Assembly (NCBI GenBank): GCA_024346935.1
Contig: AP024878.1
Coordinates: 310,001 to 374,000, forward strand
Source: Vibrio inusitatus
GTDB lineage: Bacteria; Pseudomonadota; Gammaproteobacteria; Enterobacterales; Vibrionaceae
DNA: 64,000 nucleotides
Reading direction: 5' to 3'
Shown here: positions 20,730 through 31,399 of the stretch, piece by piece
Layout: the number at the start of each line of letters is the position of its first letter
Position numbering within the stretch: position 1 is the first letter of the stretch
Notes under the pieces: generated by a model
Told to the model about the DNA's origin: nothing
Databases searched by the model: none
The model's input: only the letters and a program-made list of their open reading frames with translations
Program-made: the position numbers and the translations under genes

Positions 20730-21595
20730 CGGCCTTTCTCCAACTCGTTGTGACGAATCAGTACGTGTTGGCCTTGTTGTTGGAAATACTCACCGATTTG
20801 TTGTGTTAGAAAAACAGAACGGTGCTTGCCACCAGTACAGCCTATAGCCACCGTAAGGTAACTGCGATTGTTCTTCTCTAAAGACGGTAGCCAGCGCTCG
20901 ATGAAAGCTTGTATCTGTTCTTTGAGTTCAACCACATCCTCAAAGCCAAACAAGTAGTCCTGAATAGGTTTATCTAAACCAGTCAGAGGCCGTAATTCAG
21001 GCTCCCAGTGAGGGTTCGGAAGAAATCGTACATCAAACACATAGTCGACATCAGAGGGTAAGCCATGTTTGAAACCAAAGGATTGGAACACCATGACTAA
21101 CTCTTGACCATCGCGACCTAAAATGCGCTTGCGTACCATCTCGCTTAGTTCATGAATAGAGAGCTTACTGCTATCGATGACTAAATCAGCTTGCTCTTTA
21201 AGCCCAGAGAGAAGTTGCTTCTCTTGTACAATAGCTTGCTGCAATGAGCGTGAATCTTCAACCAGAGAGAGAGGGTGAATTCTTCGAGTTTCACTGTATC
21301 GCTTAACTAACGTTTCTTCATTGGCTTCGAGGTATAAAACCGTTATCTGAACTGCATCATCAAGGGTTGTCAGTACTGCAGTAACTTGACTTGGGTTTGT
21401 AGGTAAATTTCGAATATCAATGCTTACTGCAACTCTTCTTTGTTGTGGATTTAAACCGTCAACAAAGGCGCTAAGCAGAGTTACCGGAAGGTTATCAACA
21501 CAGTAGTAACCAATATCTTCTAGGGCGCGTAAAGCAACACTTTTGCCACCACCGGAGTTACCGCTGACAACAACTAGTTGGCGTGGTTCGGACAT
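20723..21595 (-). CDS. rapZ: RNase adapter protein RapZ (YvcJ)
   Basis: P-loop protein of 290 aa. In enterics RapZ recruits RNase E to the GlmZ sRNA and so controls GlmS and amino-sugar supply. Walker A is SGNSGGGKS near residues 11-19. The C-terminal domain has the conserved [10 protein letters not shown] motif (UDP-GlcNAc or RNA site). An upstream in-frame start at 21619 would overlap ptsN; the ATG at 21595 is 4 nt after the ptsN stop and preferred. Whether GlmZ control exists in this organism is inference. Confidence 0.93.
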   Translation of the reverse strand: MSEPRQLVVVSGNSGGGKSVALRALEDIGYYCVDNLPVTLLSAFVDGLNPQQRRVAVSIDIRNLPTNPSQVTAVLTTLDDAVQITVLYLEANEETLVKRYSETRRIHPLSLVEDSRSLQQAIVQEKQLLSGLKEQADLVIDSSKLSIHELSEMVRKRILGRDGQELVMVFQSFGFKHGLPSDVDYVFDVRFLPNPHWEPELRPLTGLDKPIQDYLFGFEDVVELKEQIQAFIERWLPSLEKNNRSYLTVAIGCTGGKHRSVFLTQQIGEYFQQQGQHVLIRHNELEKGRC

Positions 21596-21599
21596 GTAT

Positions 21600-22067
21600 T
21601 TATCCCTTTGGACACTCAATCGATTCAGAGATCATAATCTCGAATAGTTCTTCGTCGGACTTAGCGTGACGAAGCTGTTTGAGAACTTTCTTGTCGTTGA
21701 GGCGTTCAGCCATACAAGAAAGAGTTTTAAGGTGTTCTTTGCACTGGTCTTCAGGGACAAGTAATGCAAACAACAGGTCAACTGGGCGGTTATCAATGGC
21801 ATCGAATTCAATAGCTTCATCACACTGTAGGAGTACAGCAATCGCTTTGTCTGAATTACTCATGCGTGCATGAGGGATAGCAATGCCATTGCCTATGCCT
21901 GTACTACCTAGCTTTTCTCTGCCCAGCATACACTCAAACAGGTCAGTTGAATCATGACCTGTATGTGTAGCTGCAATTTGACTGATTAGCTCTAAAGCGC
22001 GCTTCTTACTCGTACAATGGACTGCACTTTTGGTGCAGTCCAACGACAATACTTCATTAATTTGCAT
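21600..22067 (-). CDS. ptsN: Nitrogen PTS EIIA component PtsN
   Basis: EIIA-Ntr of 155 aa, the terminal phosphate acceptor of the regulatory nitrogen PTS, which in other bacteria tunes K+ transport, the stringent response and metabolism. The active histidine is H66 in AIPHARM. It starts 2 nt after hpf and sits two genes behind rpoN, its standard location. Confidence 0.95.
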   Translation of the reverse strand: MQINEVLSLDCTKSAVHCTSKKRALELISQIAATHTGHDSTDLFECMLGREKLGSTGIGNGIAIPHARMSNSDKAIAVLLQCDEAIEFDAIDNRPVDLLFALLVPEDQCKEHLKTLSCMAERLNDKKVLKQLRHAKSDEELFEIMISESIECPKG

Positions 22068-22069
22068 GG

Positions 22070-22357
22070 TTAGTGATTACTTAACTTTTCTTTGTGCTTG
22101 GTCAGCTGGCGTACTAGCTTATCAACGAGTGCATCGATAGCTGCGTACATGTTTTCTTCTTCAGCAGTGGCGTGAATATCGCCTTGGCTAACGTGTAATG
22201 TGGCTTCTGCGATATGATTGACCTTCTCGAGTTTTAAGATCACGTGCACATTGGTGATGTGCTCGAAGAAACGCTCTAATTTCTGAAACTTGGTATCAAC
22301 GTACTCTTGAAGTGACTCTGTAAGCTCTACATGGTGGCCTTTGATATTGATTTGCAT
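22070..22357 (-). CDS. hpf: Ribosome hibernation promoting factor, short form
   Basis: Protein of 95 aa, the same length as E. coli HPF, with the beta-alpha fold that binds the 30S decoding region and promotes 100S dimers in stationary phase. The conserved EATLHVSQGDIHA and MYAAIDALVDKL blocks are present. It lacks the dimerising C-terminal domain of long HPF. It lies 21 bp behind rpoN. Confidence 0.94.
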   Translation of the reverse strand: MQINIKGHHVELTESLQEYVDTKFQKLERFFEHITNVHVILKLEKVNHIAEATLHVSQGDIHATAEEENMYAAIDALVDKLVRQLTKHKEKLSNH

Positions 22358-22378
22358 AAGCGTTCCTTCTAGTGATGC

Positions 22379-23833
22379 CTAAACTAGGCGTTTTCGCTGA
22401 CTCGATGGGGCAATACCTAGTGATTCACGGTATTTTGCCACGGTACGTCTTGCTACCTTCACCCCTTGCTCAGCGAGTAGGGTGGCAATTTTGTTATCGC
22501 TCAATGGTTTGGCGCTGTTCTCTTCTGCTACCAATTTTTTGATTAATGCTCTGATAGCGGTTGACGATTTATCCTCACCTTCATCATTACTGACGTGACT
22601 TGAGAAGAAATATTTTAGCTCAAAAATACCGCGTGGTGTGTGCATATATTTCTGAGTTGTGACACGTGAAATAGTCGATTCGTGCATATCGATAACTTGC
22701 GCGACGTCGTTCAATATCATTGGTTGCATAGCTTCTTCACCCTTGTTGAAAAACTCTTGTTGTGTTTCAACTATGCATCTCGCTACTTTGAGTAGAGTAT
22801 CATTACGACTCTCTAAACTTTTAATTAGCCACTTTGCTTCTTGAAGCTGGTCTTTGATGTATTGATTGTCATCGCTATTTGCACCAGTAATGGTCGCATA
22901 ATGCTGATTAACTTCTAGTTTAGGCGTACTCGTGTTATTGAGAAATACCGTCCACTTACCATTCACTTTTATCACGTTGACATCCGGTATTACATACTCG
23001 ATGTCATTTTCACCAATTTGGCTTCCTGGTCGCGGGTCTAACTGCTGAATGAGCTGCAAAACCGCGATCAAATCACTCTCTTTGAGCTTAGTTTCTTTAA
23101 CGATCATTTTGTAGTCGCGATTGGCTAAATGTTCGATATAGTTTTCTAAGATCTCGCAAGCTTGTTGCTTACGCGGTGTATCGTCAGGTAGAGCATTAAG
23201 CTGCAGCAACAAACACTCTTGTAGATTGCGCGACCCTACCCCTAAAGGCTCAAATTGTTGAACGCGTTTGAGCACTGCTACGGTTTCATCTTCTTCGATA
23301 TCTGGAAGAGACAAACTAGCCGTAATATCGGCCGTAGAAAGAGTTAGAAAGCCTCTATCGTCAATAGCATCAATGATGGCGATAGCAATGGCATGGTCAG
23401 TTTCGGTAAAGGGAGTCAGCTCTAATTGCCATAACAGATGGTCGTATAGACTGGTTTGAGTCTCGCCTTGATAAATAGGTAATTCATCATCCGATGCTAT
23501 ACCTGTATTACCCGTGTTTGAACTGTAAACATCTTCCCATGAAGTATCCATTGCCAAGTCTTCACCAATGGAGTTAGTTGCCATTAGTTCTGCGCTATCT
23601 TGAGTACTGGCTTCAACTACTGTTGTTTCTGGTGATGATTCTTGCGATGACTCTGTTTTTTCGTCTGTGTGATTATTTTCTTCTACAACTTGTAGTAATG
23701 GATTGGAATCTAGGGCTTCCTGAATCTCTTGCTGAAGCTCAAGGCTCGACAATTGCAACAGTCTAATAGCTTGTTGCAACTGAGGGGTCATTGCGAGTTG
23801 CTGACCAAATTTGAGTTGTAATGCCGCTTTCAT
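22379..23833 (-). CDS. rpoN: RNA polymerase sigma-54 factor RpoN
   Basis: Sigma-54 of 484 aa. Region I is Gln/Leu-rich (residues 1-48) and contacts activator ATPases; region II is acidic and Ser/Thr-rich (about 50-115). The core-binding domain follows, then the helix-turn-helix and the RpoN box ARRTVAKYRE near residues 464-473, which reads the -24 element. In Vibrio it controls flagella, nitrogen use and biofilm genes. It is preceded by lptB at a short distance. Confidence 0.97.
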   Translation of the reverse strand: MKAALQLKFGQQLAMTPQLQQAIRLLQLSSLELQQEIQEALDSNPLLQVVEENNHTDEKTESSQESSPETTVVEASTQDSAELMATNSIGEDLAMDTSWEDVYSSNTGNTGIASDDELPIYQGETQTSLYDHLLWQLELTPFTETDHAIAIAIIDAIDDRGFLTLSTADITASLSLPDIEEDETVAVLKRVQQFEPLGVGSRNLQECLLLQLNALPDDTPRKQQACEILENYIEHLANRDYKMIVKETKLKESDLIAVLQLIQQLDPRPGSQIGENDIEYVIPDVNVIKVNGKWTVFLNNTSTPKLEVNQHYATITGANSDDNQYIKDQLQEAKWLIKSLESRNDTLLKVARCIVETQQEFFNKGEEAMQPMILNDVAQVIDMHESTISRVTTQKYMHTPRGIFELKYFFSSHVSNDEGEDKSSTAIRALIKKLVAEENSAKPLSDNKIATLLAEQGVKVARRTVAKYRESLGIAPSSQRKRLV

Positions 23834-23860
23834 GATAATGAGTCGCCCGAAACGAACCGT

Positions 23861-24586
23861 CTACAGACGGAACTGTTCACCAAGGTAAACTTTCTTAACC
23901 TGCTCGTTACTTAGGACTTGCTCAGGAGTTCCTTCTGCTATTAGATGTCCTTGGCTAACAATGTATGCACGTTCACATACGTCTAGGGTTTCACGCACGT
24001 TGTGGTCAGTGATGAGAACACCTAGGCCGCGGTCTCTTAAATGCTCAATGATTTTCTTAATGTCGATAACGGAGATAGGGTCTACACCGGCAAAGGGTTC
24101 ATCTAGCAAGATAAACTGTGGGTTTGCAGCTAGTGCTCTGGCGATTTCTACGCGTCGACGTTCACCACCAGAAAGTGCCATACCGTTACTTTTACGAATG
24201 TGCTGAATATTAAACTCATCGAGTAATTCTTCTAGCTTCTCGTCTCGCTCTTGTTTGGATATTTCATTGCGAGTTTGCAATACGGCATAAATGTTATCTT
24301 CAACCGAAAGCTTTCTGAAGATGGAGGCTTCCTGAGGTAGGTAGCCGATACCCATTCTAGAGCGGCTATGCATAGGAAGAATACTAATGTCTTGATCGTC
24401 AATGAGGATTTGCCCTTCATCGCGAGCCACTAGGCCTACAATCATGTAGAACGATGTCGTTTTTCCTGCACCGTTAGGCCCTAGCAGGCCAACGATCTGT
24501 CCGGATTCTACTTGCAGACTCACGTCAGCAACCACTTTGCGGTTCTTGTAGCTTTTCGCTAGGTGTTCAGCTTTGAGTATTGCCAT
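23861..24586 (-). CDS. lptB: LPS export ABC transporter ATP-binding protein LptB
   Basis: ATPase of 241 aa that powers LPS extraction with LptFG. Walker [10 protein letters not shown] (36-44), signature LSGGERRR, Walker B FILLDEPF followed by AGVDPIS, and the switch histidine in ITDHN are all visible. The frame extends to 24661, but the ATG at 24586 is conserved and lies 7 nt after lptA. LptF and LptG are encoded separately at 44.9-47.1 kb. Confidence 0.97.
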   Translation of the reverse strand: MAILKAEHLAKSYKNRKVVADVSLQVESGQIVGLLGPNGAGKTTSFYMIVGLVARDEGQILIDDQDISILPMHSRSRMGIGYLPQEASIFRKLSVEDNIYAVLQTRNEISKQERDEKLEELLDEFNIQHIRKSNGMALSGGERRRVEIARALAANPQFILLDEPFAGVDPISVIDIKKIIEHLRDRGLGVLITDHNVRETLDVCERAYIVSQGHLIAEGTPEQVLSNEQVKKVYLGEQFRL

Positions 24587-24593
24587 AGGTTGA

Positions 24594-25100
24594 CTATTTC
24601 TTCTCTTTTGGCTGTTTAGGTTGTGGCTGTAATACCGTTGAAACTCGAGAGCCTTCGCCACTTTCAGCGATCATTTTCTCGGTAGTGATATGGTATTTGA
24701 TGCGCTGACCGCTAATGGTACTGCCATCCTGAGCCAGCATCGCCTGTTTGACCATAGTTAATTGGTCTTCTGCCATGTTGTAGTAAAGCTCTTCTGCGTG
24801 ACCGCGGATGGTTTTACCATCATCAGTAAGTTGAGAGAACTTAGCTAGCTCTCCATAGGCTTCGATTTCTTTGATTGAGCCGTCTTCTGGGTCACGGAAA
24901 ACAATGACTTTATCACCTTCAACATTGATGCTCCCTTGGCGCATTTTTACATCGCCAATAAAGGTTACTTTGTTGCTTTTCATGTCGAGGTGCTGACTGT
25001 CTGAGTCGATGTAAACCGGCTGCTCTGAATCTGTTGATAGCGCGAGAGCAGCAGGAGACAGCAATATTCCCAGTAAAAGACTAAGGCTGAGCTTTTTCAT
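24594..25100 (-). CDS. lptA: LPS transport periplasmic protein LptA
   Basis: Protein of 168 aa with a clear signal peptide (about residues 1-20, ending PAALA), then the OstA/LptA beta-jellyroll that forms the LPS bridge across the periplasm. The C-terminus is Pro/Lys/Gln-rich. The start at 25100 lies inside the end of lptC (20-bp overlap), as in E. coli, where lptC and lptA also overlap. Confidence 0.94.
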   Translation of the reverse strand: MKKLSLSLLLGILLSPAALALSTDSEQPVYIDSDSQHLDMKSNKVTFIGDVKMRQGSINVEGDKVIVFRDPEDGSIKEIEAYGELAKFSQLTDDGKTIRGHAEELYYNMAEDQLTMVKQAMLAQDGSTISGQRIKYHITTEKMIAESGEGSRVSTVLQPQPKQPKEKK

Positions 25101-25644
25101 AGATCCCTTGTACACTATTGAACAGTACCGCTTCGTTTTCATCCAGGTTCCCCTCCAGTGCTTGGCCAATATTCACAAACTGTGGCCCTGTGAGAGTAAC
25201 CTGAACATCAGAGTTGAAGTCTTTGGTGTCCAGTTCAATTGTCATTTTGTCTGTAGTTAATGTTTCAAAGCTGGCATCGGGAAGCAAGTTGGTCGCAATG
25301 ACATTGCCTTCCAGCGTCAGGTGATGATTGTTATCTAAAACGGCTTTATCTGAAACTACTTGCCACTCTTCGACAGTCCCCTCACGATACACATACATAA
25401 CGATGTTATCAAATAAGGTATCGCCACTGTCGGCATAATGGTCTAGCTTCTCTGAGGTGATCTTGTAGTTGCGAATGCCCTTTTGATCATAATTGGTATT
25501 CGTGACTAATCGTCCAGTAAACATAGGCAGTTCGGCACTAGGCTCGATCTGAATAACCACTTGTTCTTGATTTGTCAGTAGGTAGTAACCGGAAATACAG
25601 ATGACTCCGATTAGCACTATCTGAAAAATGCGAGAACCCGTCAT
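25081..25644 (-). CDS. lptC: LPS export system protein LptC
   Basis: Bitopic protein of 187 aa with one N-terminal transmembrane helix (about residues 7-23) and a periplasmic LptC/YrbK jellyroll. It receives LPS from LptBFG and hands it to LptA. The start overlaps the kdsC stop by 4 bp (ATGA). Confidence 0.93.
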   Translation of the reverse strand: MTGSRIFQIVLIGVICISGYYLLTNQEQVVIQIEPSAELPMFTGRLVTNTNYDQKGIRNYKITSEKLDHYADSGDTLFDNIVMYVYREGTVEEWQVVSDKAVLDNNHHLTLEGNVIATNLLPDASFETLTTDKMTIELDTKDFNSDVQVTLTGPQFVNIGQALEGNLDENEAVLFNSVQGIYEKAQP

Positions 25645-26198
25645 ATGCTCAAGCCTTTGTGTTGTTCAAGCTCACCTCTAGCTTCCAGGATGAGATCGCA
25701 GACTTCACGCACTGCGCCATGTCCGCCTTTAATCTTGGTCACGTAATTGGCACGCTGAACCAGCAATGGGTGTCCATCATTGACGCACACTTTAAGAGCA
25801 ACCTTATCCATTACCGGCCAATCAATGAGGTCATCACCGATGTATCCAGTATGTTCTGGTTGGATACCTAACTTATCAACGATGTCGTTGTAGGCTTTGA
25901 TTTTGTCATCTTGACCCTGATAGATCAGCGATATACCTAAAGCGCGCATGCGATTTTCAACAATTTGTGAGCGGCGACCCGTGACGATGGCTATTTCAAT
26001 ACCTGCGTTCATAAGCGATTTCACGCCGTAGCCATCTCGGGTGTGGAAGGTTTTTAATTCTTCGCCATCATTGCCCATATAAACGAGGCCGTCAGAAAAG
26101 ACCCCATCCACATCGCAGATGAGTAGTTTTATCTCTTTTGCGATCGCAAAAACAGAGGTTGAAACTGGACCGTATAGAGAGTTGACCATCTCAGTCAT
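25641..26198 (-). CDS. kdsC: 3-deoxy-D-manno-octulosonate 8-phosphate phosphatase KdsC
   Basis: HAD phosphatase of 185 aa that frees Kdo from Kdo-8-phosphate for LPS inner-core synthesis. The nucleophile motif is CDVDG (D29, D31), with TGR (motif II) and GDDLIDWPV (motif IV) downstream. C0-type HAD without cap, forming tetramers in the family. It starts 3 nt after kdsD. Confidence 0.95.
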   Translation of the reverse strand: MTEMVNSLYGPVSTSVFAIAKEIKLLICDVDGVFSDGLVYMGNDGEELKTFHTRDGYGVKSLMNAGIEIAIVTGRRSQIVENRMRALGISLIYQGQDDKIKAYNDIVDKLGIQPEHTGYIGDDLIDWPVMDKVALKVCVNDGHPLLVQRANYVTKIKGGHGAVREVCDLILEARGELEQHKGLSI

Positions 26199-26201
26199 GA
26201 A

Positions 26202-27176
26202 TTACATTACTCCGGCTTTAAGAAGGTCGTGCATATTGAGGGCACCAACCAGTTTATCATCTTCACATAGTAACAAGGCTGTGATGCTGCGTTGCTGCAT
26301 CACATTCAGCCCTTCAACCGCCAACAGAGATGGCGAGGCAAAGCTTGGATTGTTTGACATTACATCACCAATGATAGTGCTGTGGATGTCAATGCGCTTA
26401 TCTAAAAGGCGTCGCAAGTCGCCGTCGGTAAATATACCTAGTATTTTGTCCTGATCATCAACAATAGCCGTCATGCCTAAGCCTTTTTGGCTGATTTCAA
26501 TCAGGGCATCCTTAATCAAAGCGTCAGCTTTAACTTTAGGAACTGCTGAGCCAGTGTGCATAATGTTTTCTAATTTTAATAACAACTTGCGACCCAGTGC
26601 ACCACCCGGATGAGAGAGTGCAAAGTCTTCAGTAGTAAAGCCTCTTGCTTGCATCAAAGCCATAGCTAAAGCATCACCCATCACTAAGGTAGCTGTTGTA
26701 CTGCTAGTCGGCGCTAACTCTCTTGGGCAAGCTTCTTGAGGAACGGCAATACACAAGTGAATATCCCCTAGCTTCGCCATGTTGGAGTTTGGTTTGCCGG
26801 TCATGCTGATGATCTGGATGTTCAACCGTTTTAATACAGGGAATAGCGATAGAATCTCAGAAGATTCACCAGAATTAGAAATGGCGATAACAATATCCCC
26901 TTGAGCTATCATGCCAAGGTCGCCGTGGGCGGCTTCTCCAGGGTGAACAAAAAAGGCGGAGGTACCAGTACTCGCTAATGTTGCTGCAATCTTATTGCCA
27001 ATATGGCCAGATTTTCCCATGCCCATTACCACGACCTTGCCGTGTTTGTTCTCTAAAATGGCATCACAAGCGCGATTGAAATCAGCATTAAAATATTGAG
27101 ATAGCTGAGTGAGCCCTGCAATTTCTATGTCCAGAACTTCTTGTGCAGCTTTTTGGTAGTCAAATTTTGAAGACAC
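26202..27176 (-). CDS. kdsD: Arabinose-5-phosphate isomerase KdsD
   Basis: Protein of 324 aa converting ribulose-5-P to arabinose-5-P, the first step toward Kdo. An N-terminal SIS domain (about 40-175, with GMGKSGHIG and SNSGES) is followed by two CBS domains (about 205-322). It lies in the yrbG-kdsD-kdsC-lptCAB order standard for gammaproteobacteria. Confidence 0.96.
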   Translation of the reverse strand: MSSKFDYQKAAQEVLDIEIAGLTQLSQYFNADFNRACDAILENKHGKVVVMGMGKSGHIGNKIAATLASTGTSAFFVHPGEAAHGDLGMIAQGDIVIAISNSGESSEILSLFPVLKRLNIQIISMTGKPNSNMAKLGDIHLCIAVPQEACPRELAPTSSTTATLVMGDALAMALMQARGFTTEDFALSHPGGALGRKLLLKLENIMHTGSAVPKVKADALIKDALIEISQKGLGMTAIVDDQDKILGIFTDGDLRRLLDKRIDIHSTIIGDVMSNNPSFASPSLLAVEGLNVMQQRSITALLLCEDDKLVGALNMHDLLKAGVM

Positions 27177-27200
27177 GGTTGATTCCTTAGATATTTAATT

Positions 27201-28160
27201 CTACACATTCATGATTAGGTAGCCTTGATAGGCGATAAATAACAGGAACAGGATACTACCTTCAATTCGATTGATACTTCTGGACTTACCGAGTGCCATG
27301 ACCACCAATAGAAGAGAAACCCCCAGCATTACCCAAAAGTCACGATTCATCGCATCTTCATTGAGAAATGATGGATTTAGAAGTCCCGGAATGCCCATTA
27401 CAGCAAGAATGTTGAATACATTTGAGCCGATGATATTACCTACTGCCATATCATCCTCTCCTTTCATTACACCCGCAAGAGAGGCTGCTAGCTCAGGAAG
27501 GCTAGTACCGACGGCAATAATAGTCAGACCTATAACTAAATCACTCATACCAAAGTATTTAGCAATGATCACTGCGTTGTTTACCAGAAGATCTGCTGAA
27601 ATAGGTAAAACGATGAGGCCGACAACCACCCAAAATATGGCTTTTCTATTGTCTACGCCATCTGGGACTTCTGATTCTTGTTCACTTATCATGGTATCCC
27701 CCTTGAGCTTTTCAGCGCGTGAGATACGTAGCATAGTGATAATGAATGCAGCAAATAGTACGACCAGTAATACGCCTTCCATGAATCCCAAATAGTGGTT
27801 CCACATGATACCGCCGGCAATCAAGGTGACACCAATCATTAAAGGCAGTTCGCGACGTAATACACCAGAGCTGACTGAAAGTGGTTTAACTAGTGCTGTA
27901 ATACCAAGGATAAGAGCAATGTTTGCAATGTTTGAGCCCAGTACGTTACCTACCGCTGTATCGGTTTTACCTTCAAGAGCTGCTGTTGCAGATACCATCA
28001 TTTCAGGAGCAGAAGAGCCCATAGCTAGAATGGTCATACCGATGACTAGAGGAGAAATTCCGAAGTTTCTGGCCAGTGCGGCGGAACCGAATACCAGTCT
28101 ATCGGCACTCCATACCAGCATGATTAAGCCGACGACAAGAAGACAAATCGCTACGATCAT
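27201..28160 (-). CDS. yrbG: Calcium/sodium antiporter YrbG family
   Basis: Inner-membrane protein of 319 aa with about ten hydrophobic helices and two inverted alpha-repeat motifs, GSSAPEMMVS and GTSLPELAAS, each followed by an N-V/I-LGSNI-type segment (VGNVLGSNIAN and VGNIIGSNVFN). These repeats define the Na+/Ca2+ exchanger superfamily. It heads the kds/lpt run and is divergent from mlaF. Confidence 0.92.
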   Translation of the reverse strand: MIVAICLLVVGLIMLVWSADRLVFGSAALARNFGISPLVIGMTILAMGSSAPEMMVSATAALEGKTDTAVGNVLGSNIANIALILGITALVKPLSVSSGVLRRELPLMIGVTLIAGGIMWNHYLGFMEGVLLVVLFAAFIITMLRISRAEKLKGDTMISEQESEVPDGVDNRKAIFWVVVGLIVLPISADLLVNNAVIIAKYFGMSDLVIGLTIIAVGTSLPELAASLAGVMKGEDDMAVGNIIGSNVFNILAVMGIPGLLNPSFLNEDAMNRDFWVMLGVSLLLVVMALGKSRSINRIEGSILFLLFIAYQGYLIMNV

Positions 28161-28349
28161 TAGTGGACTCTTTATTAATTGATGCGAGTTAAACAGTGAT
28201 TTTGACGTTAAGCTGTCAAAAAGGGAAGATTTTAGACAAATTATTTACACATAAGTCTAATAAAATTCCTATGATTAAGTCGAGCAACTAACTGATTTAT
28301 TCAACCTTTTTAATATATTGCGTGTATATGGTCTGGACAAGGAGTGTCG

Positions 28350-29153
28350 ATGGCTGAACCAAATCCCAAAATCATTCTCAATAATGTCACCTTCTCGCGT
28401 GGCAATAGGGTGATTTTTGATGACATCAGTTTATCGATCCCTGAAGGGAAAATAACGGCAATCATGGGGCCGTCAGGTATAGGTAAGACTACTCTGTTGA
28501 AACTAATTGGCGGACAGATACAGCCAGATAGCGGAGAGATATGGTTTGAAGATAATCATATTCCAACCTTGAGTCGACGACAGCTATACCAAACTCGAAA
28601 GAAAATGAGCATGCTGTTTCAATCTGGTGCACTTTTTACCGACTTGACGGTTTTTGACAATGTAGCCTTTCCTATTCGTGAACATACTGCTCTGCCTGAG
28701 TCTCTCATCCGTACCATTGTGCTGTTAAAGTTGGAAGCGGTTGGCTTGAGAGGTGCTGCTGATTTGATGCCTAGTGAGTTGTCTGGAGGAATGACACGAA
28801 GAGTCGCTTTAGCTCGAGCGATAGCCCTGGATCCCGAAGTGGTTATGTATGATGAACCTTTTGTGGGGCAAGATCCTATTACGATGGGGGTATTGGTTGA
28901 GTTGATTCAAAAGTTAAATCAAGCTTTAGGTATGACTTCCATCGTAGTGTCTCATGATGTGCCTGAGGTCATGAGTATCGCTGATTATGTGTATTTGATG
29001 GCCGACAAGAAAATCATTGCCAAAGGGCAGCCTGTAGAGATTGAACAAAGTACAGATCCAAAGGTTCAGCAGTTTTTGCAAGGAACTGCAGATGGTGCGG
29101 TGCCCTTTGCGTTTCCATCCAAAGAATTAGACAAGGACCTATTTCTACGATGA
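28350..29153 (+). CDS. mlaF: Phospholipid ABC transporter ATPase MlaF
   Basis: ATPase of 267 aa of the Mla system, which keeps phospholipid out of the outer leaflet of the outer membrane. Walker [10 protein letters not shown] (40-48), signature LSGGMTRR and Walker B VVMYDEPF are present; the long C-terminal tail fits the MlaF-MlaB contact. A GTG at 28344 is in frame, but AAGGAG at 28339-28343 is 6 nt from the ATG at 28350, which is chosen. First gene of mlaFEDCB-ibaG-murA. Confidence 0.96.
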   Translation: MAEPNPKIILNNVTFSRGNRVIFDDISLSIPEGKITAIMGPSGIGKTTLLKLIGGQIQPDSGEIWFEDNHIPTLSRRQLYQTRKKMSMLFQSGALFTDLTVFDNVAFPIREHTALPESLIRTIVLLKLEAVGLRGAADLMPSELSGGMTRRVALARAIALDPEVVMYDEPFVGQDPITMGVLVELIQKLNQALGMTSIVVSHDVPEVMSIADYVYLMADKKIIAKGQPVEIEQSTDPKVQQFLQGTADGAVPFAFPSKELDKDLFLR

Positions 29154-29941
29154 TGTCTAAAGTGATCAACAAGGTTGCTGATTTCGGCGCTTCAGGAGTG
29201 AGGTTTAGTCGCTCTTTGGGTGGAGCAACTTTCATGATGATTGGTGCTTTATTTAGTAAACCTGAACCATTAAAAAGTTTTCCTTTACTGATTAAACAGC
29301 TTCATTCAGTAGGTGTGCAATCCTTGGCAATCATTATGGTGTCAGGGCTTTTCATCGGTATGGTATTGAGCCTTCAGGGCTATGTGGTGCTAGTGGATTA
29401 TGGCGCAGAAGGCAGTCTGGGGCAGATGGTTGCTTTGTCGTTATTGAGAGAATTAGGTCCTGTGGTAACAGCGCTACTGTTTGCTGGACGTGCAGGCTCT
29501 GCGTTGACGGCTGAGATAGGCTTGATGAAGGCAACAGAGCAATTATCAAGCTTGGAGATGATGGCTGTTGACCCCCTAAAGCGCATCATCAACCCAAGAT
29601 TTTGGGCTGGTGTAATTTCGATGCCGCTGCTTACTATGATTTTTATTGCCATTGGTATCTTAGGCGGTCAGTTAGTCGGCGTTGATTGGAAGGGAATTGA
29701 CCATGGAAGTTTTTGGTCAGCAATGCAATCCTCTGTGGAACTAGGTAGAGATATCGGTAACAGTCTCATCAAGTCCTTGGTATTTGCTATCACCGTGGTT
29801 TGGATCGCTTTGTTTAATGGTTACGACGCAGTGCCTACTTCAGAGGGCATCAGTCAAGCAACTACTCGCACAGTAGTGCATTCTTCTCTGGCCGTACTAG
29901 GGCTGGATTTTGTGCTTACCGCATTAATGTTTGGAAGTTAA
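29150..29941 (+). CDS. mlaE: Phospholipid ABC transporter permease MlaE
   Basis: Integral inner-membrane protein of 263 aa with about five helices and the conserved MlaE/YrbE segment [17 protein letters not shown]. It forms the membrane core of MlaFEDB. ATG overlaps the mlaF TGA; a second Met directly follows, so the start could be one codon later. Confidence 0.95.
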   Translation: MMSKVINKVADFGASGVRFSRSLGGATFMMIGALFSKPEPLKSFPLLIKQLHSVGVQSLAIIMVSGLFIGMVLSLQGYVVLVDYGAEGSLGQMVALSLLRELGPVVTALLFAGRAGSALTAEIGLMKATEQLSSLEMMAVDPLKRIINPRFWAGVISMPLLTMIFIAIGILGGQLVGVDWKGIDHGSFWSAMQSSVELGRDIGNSLIKSLVFAITVVWIALFNGYDAVPTSEGISQATTRTVVHSSLAVLGLDFVLTALMFGS

Positions 29942-29943
29942 GT

Positions 29944-30423
29944 ATGAGTCAATCAAGGAAGTTCGAATTCTGGGTCGGTAGCTTTATGATCCTTGGTATC
30001 ATCGCGGTGCTTTTTATGGTGTTTAAGGTTGCCGATGTAAAATCACTAGGAAGCCAAGACAGTTATAAGTTAAAAGCCTACTTTGACAATATAGGTAGCC
30101 TTAAAGTGCGTTCCCCCGTCAAGGTGGGTGGGGTAGTCGTCGGGAGAGTTTCGGATATTAGCCTAGATACTGAGTACTATACGCCGATAGTGACCCTGTC
30201 GATTGGAGAGCACTACGGTCACTTCCCTGATACCTCAAGTGCACACATCTTGACGTCAGGACTGATAGGAGAGCAATACATTAGTTTAATACCTGGCTTT
30301 ATTGATGAAGATGTAGAGTTACTCAAAGATGGCGACTTGATTGAAGATACTAAATCGGCATTAGTGCTAGAGGATTTGATTGGACAGTTTTTATATAGCG
30401 TTGGTGATGGTTCAGGAGAATAA
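29944..30423 (+). CDS. mlaD: Mla system MCE-domain protein MlaD
   Basis: Protein of 159 aa with one N-terminal transmembrane helix (about 9-28) and a single MCE domain (about 39-117, with VRSPVKVGGVVVGRV) that forms a hexameric ring on MlaE. The hydrophobic loop SGLIGEQYISL fits the central pore. It starts 2 nt after mlaE. Confidence 0.95.
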   Translation: MSQSRKFEFWVGSFMILGIIAVLFMVFKVADVKSLGSQDSYKLKAYFDNIGSLKVRSPVKVGGVVVGRVSDISLDTEYYTPIVTLSIGEHYGHFPDTSSAHILTSGLIGEQYISLIPGFIDEDVELLKDGDLIEDTKSALVLEDLIGQFLYSVGDGSGE

Positions 30424-30425
30424 GT

Positions 30426-31067
30426 ATGAAATGCATTCTTAGGTTTATGTCATTGATTTTAATACTTTGTTCACCGATTGTCTGGGGTGGAACTATTGAT
30501 AAAACTCAGCCGTATCAGATGATGGAGCAGGTAGGTAGCAACACATTCGACAGGCTAAAAAGCGAGCAGGCACAGTTGAGGGAGTCCCCCGATCAACTAA
30601 AAGTCGTTGTAGAAGAGGAGTTAATGCCCTACGTCAATGATCGTTACGCTGGATTGAAAGTACTAGGAAACCACCTGAAAAGAGCCGACAAAGCTGAAGT
30701 GGCTGACTTCTTAGTCGTTTTTCGTGAGTACCTGGTGACGTCATATGCTCAGGTGCTTACGCAATACAAAGACCAACAGATTAATTACTCAAAGCCAAAG
30801 TCGATAAGAGATGACCAGCGTATAGTTTCTATTCCTGTAGAAATTGTGCAAGGTGATCGGCCGCCAATAAAGATAGAATTTAAGTGGCGTAAAGATAAGA
30901 AAACTGGCGAGTGGGAAGCGTTTGATATGGTTGCTGAAGGTGTCAGTCTGATATCTAGCAAGCAATCAGAGTGGGGCGGCAAGATCCGCAGTGATGGCCT
31001 TCCGGCAGTCACTAAAGAGTTAGCGAGGCTAGCTAAAACCCCTATTCGCTATGAGTCTGCAAAATAA
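30426..31067 (+). CDS. mlaC: Periplasmic phospholipid-binding protein MlaC
   Basis: Protein of 213 aa with a signal peptide (about residues 1-21) and the Ttg2/MlaC fold. It shuttles phospholipid between the MlaA complex and MlaD. The block YAQVLTQYKDQQINY lies mid-protein as in the family. It starts 2 nt after mlaD. Confidence 0.94.
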   Translation: MKCILRFMSLILILCSPIVWGGTIDKTQPYQMMEQVGSNTFDRLKSEQAQLRESPDQLKVVVEEELMPYVNDRYAGLKVLGNHLKRADKAEVADFLVVFREYLVTSYAQVLTQYKDQQINYSKPKSIRDDQRIVSIPVEIVQGDRPPIKIEFKWRKDKKTGEWEAFDMVAEGVSLISSKQSEWGGKIRSDGLPAVTKELARLAKTPIRYESAK

Positions 31068-31399
31068 TGAACGATACTGCAGCCTGGATATTAATTGATG
31101 AACAGCATGCTGAGATTAACGGTGTGTTGAATAGAAACAGTGTTCCCCAGCTTTGGCAGCAGATTTCACAATGGACCCCAAGTGTGAGGCGGTTAGAAAT
31201 CAACCTAAATGAAGTGCTAAATTCCGATTCTGCGGCAATGGCACTCATTCTGCACTTAATTGAACATGCAAAAAATTGTAACTGCCATATAATGTTGCGA
31301 TCTGTACCAAATAAACTGCTTACACTATTTGAAGTAAGTAATGCTATGCCGTTACTGGCGGGGCATATAGAAATCGAAATTGAGGGTAAAAGTGGATAG
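31067..31399 (+). CDS. mlaB: Mla system STAS-domain protein MlaB
   Basis: Small cytosolic protein of 110 aa with a STAS fold that binds MlaF and is needed for transporter assembly. The [15 protein letters not shown] helix matches the STAS functional site. Low overall conservation is normal for MlaB. ATG overlaps the mlaC TAA; the end overlaps ibaG. Confidence 0.9.
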   Translation: MNDTAAWILIDEQHAEINGVLNRNSVPQLWQQISQWTPSVRRLEINLNEVLNSDSAAMALILHLIEHAKNCNCHIMLRSVPNKLLTLFEVSNAMPLLAGHIEIEIEGKSG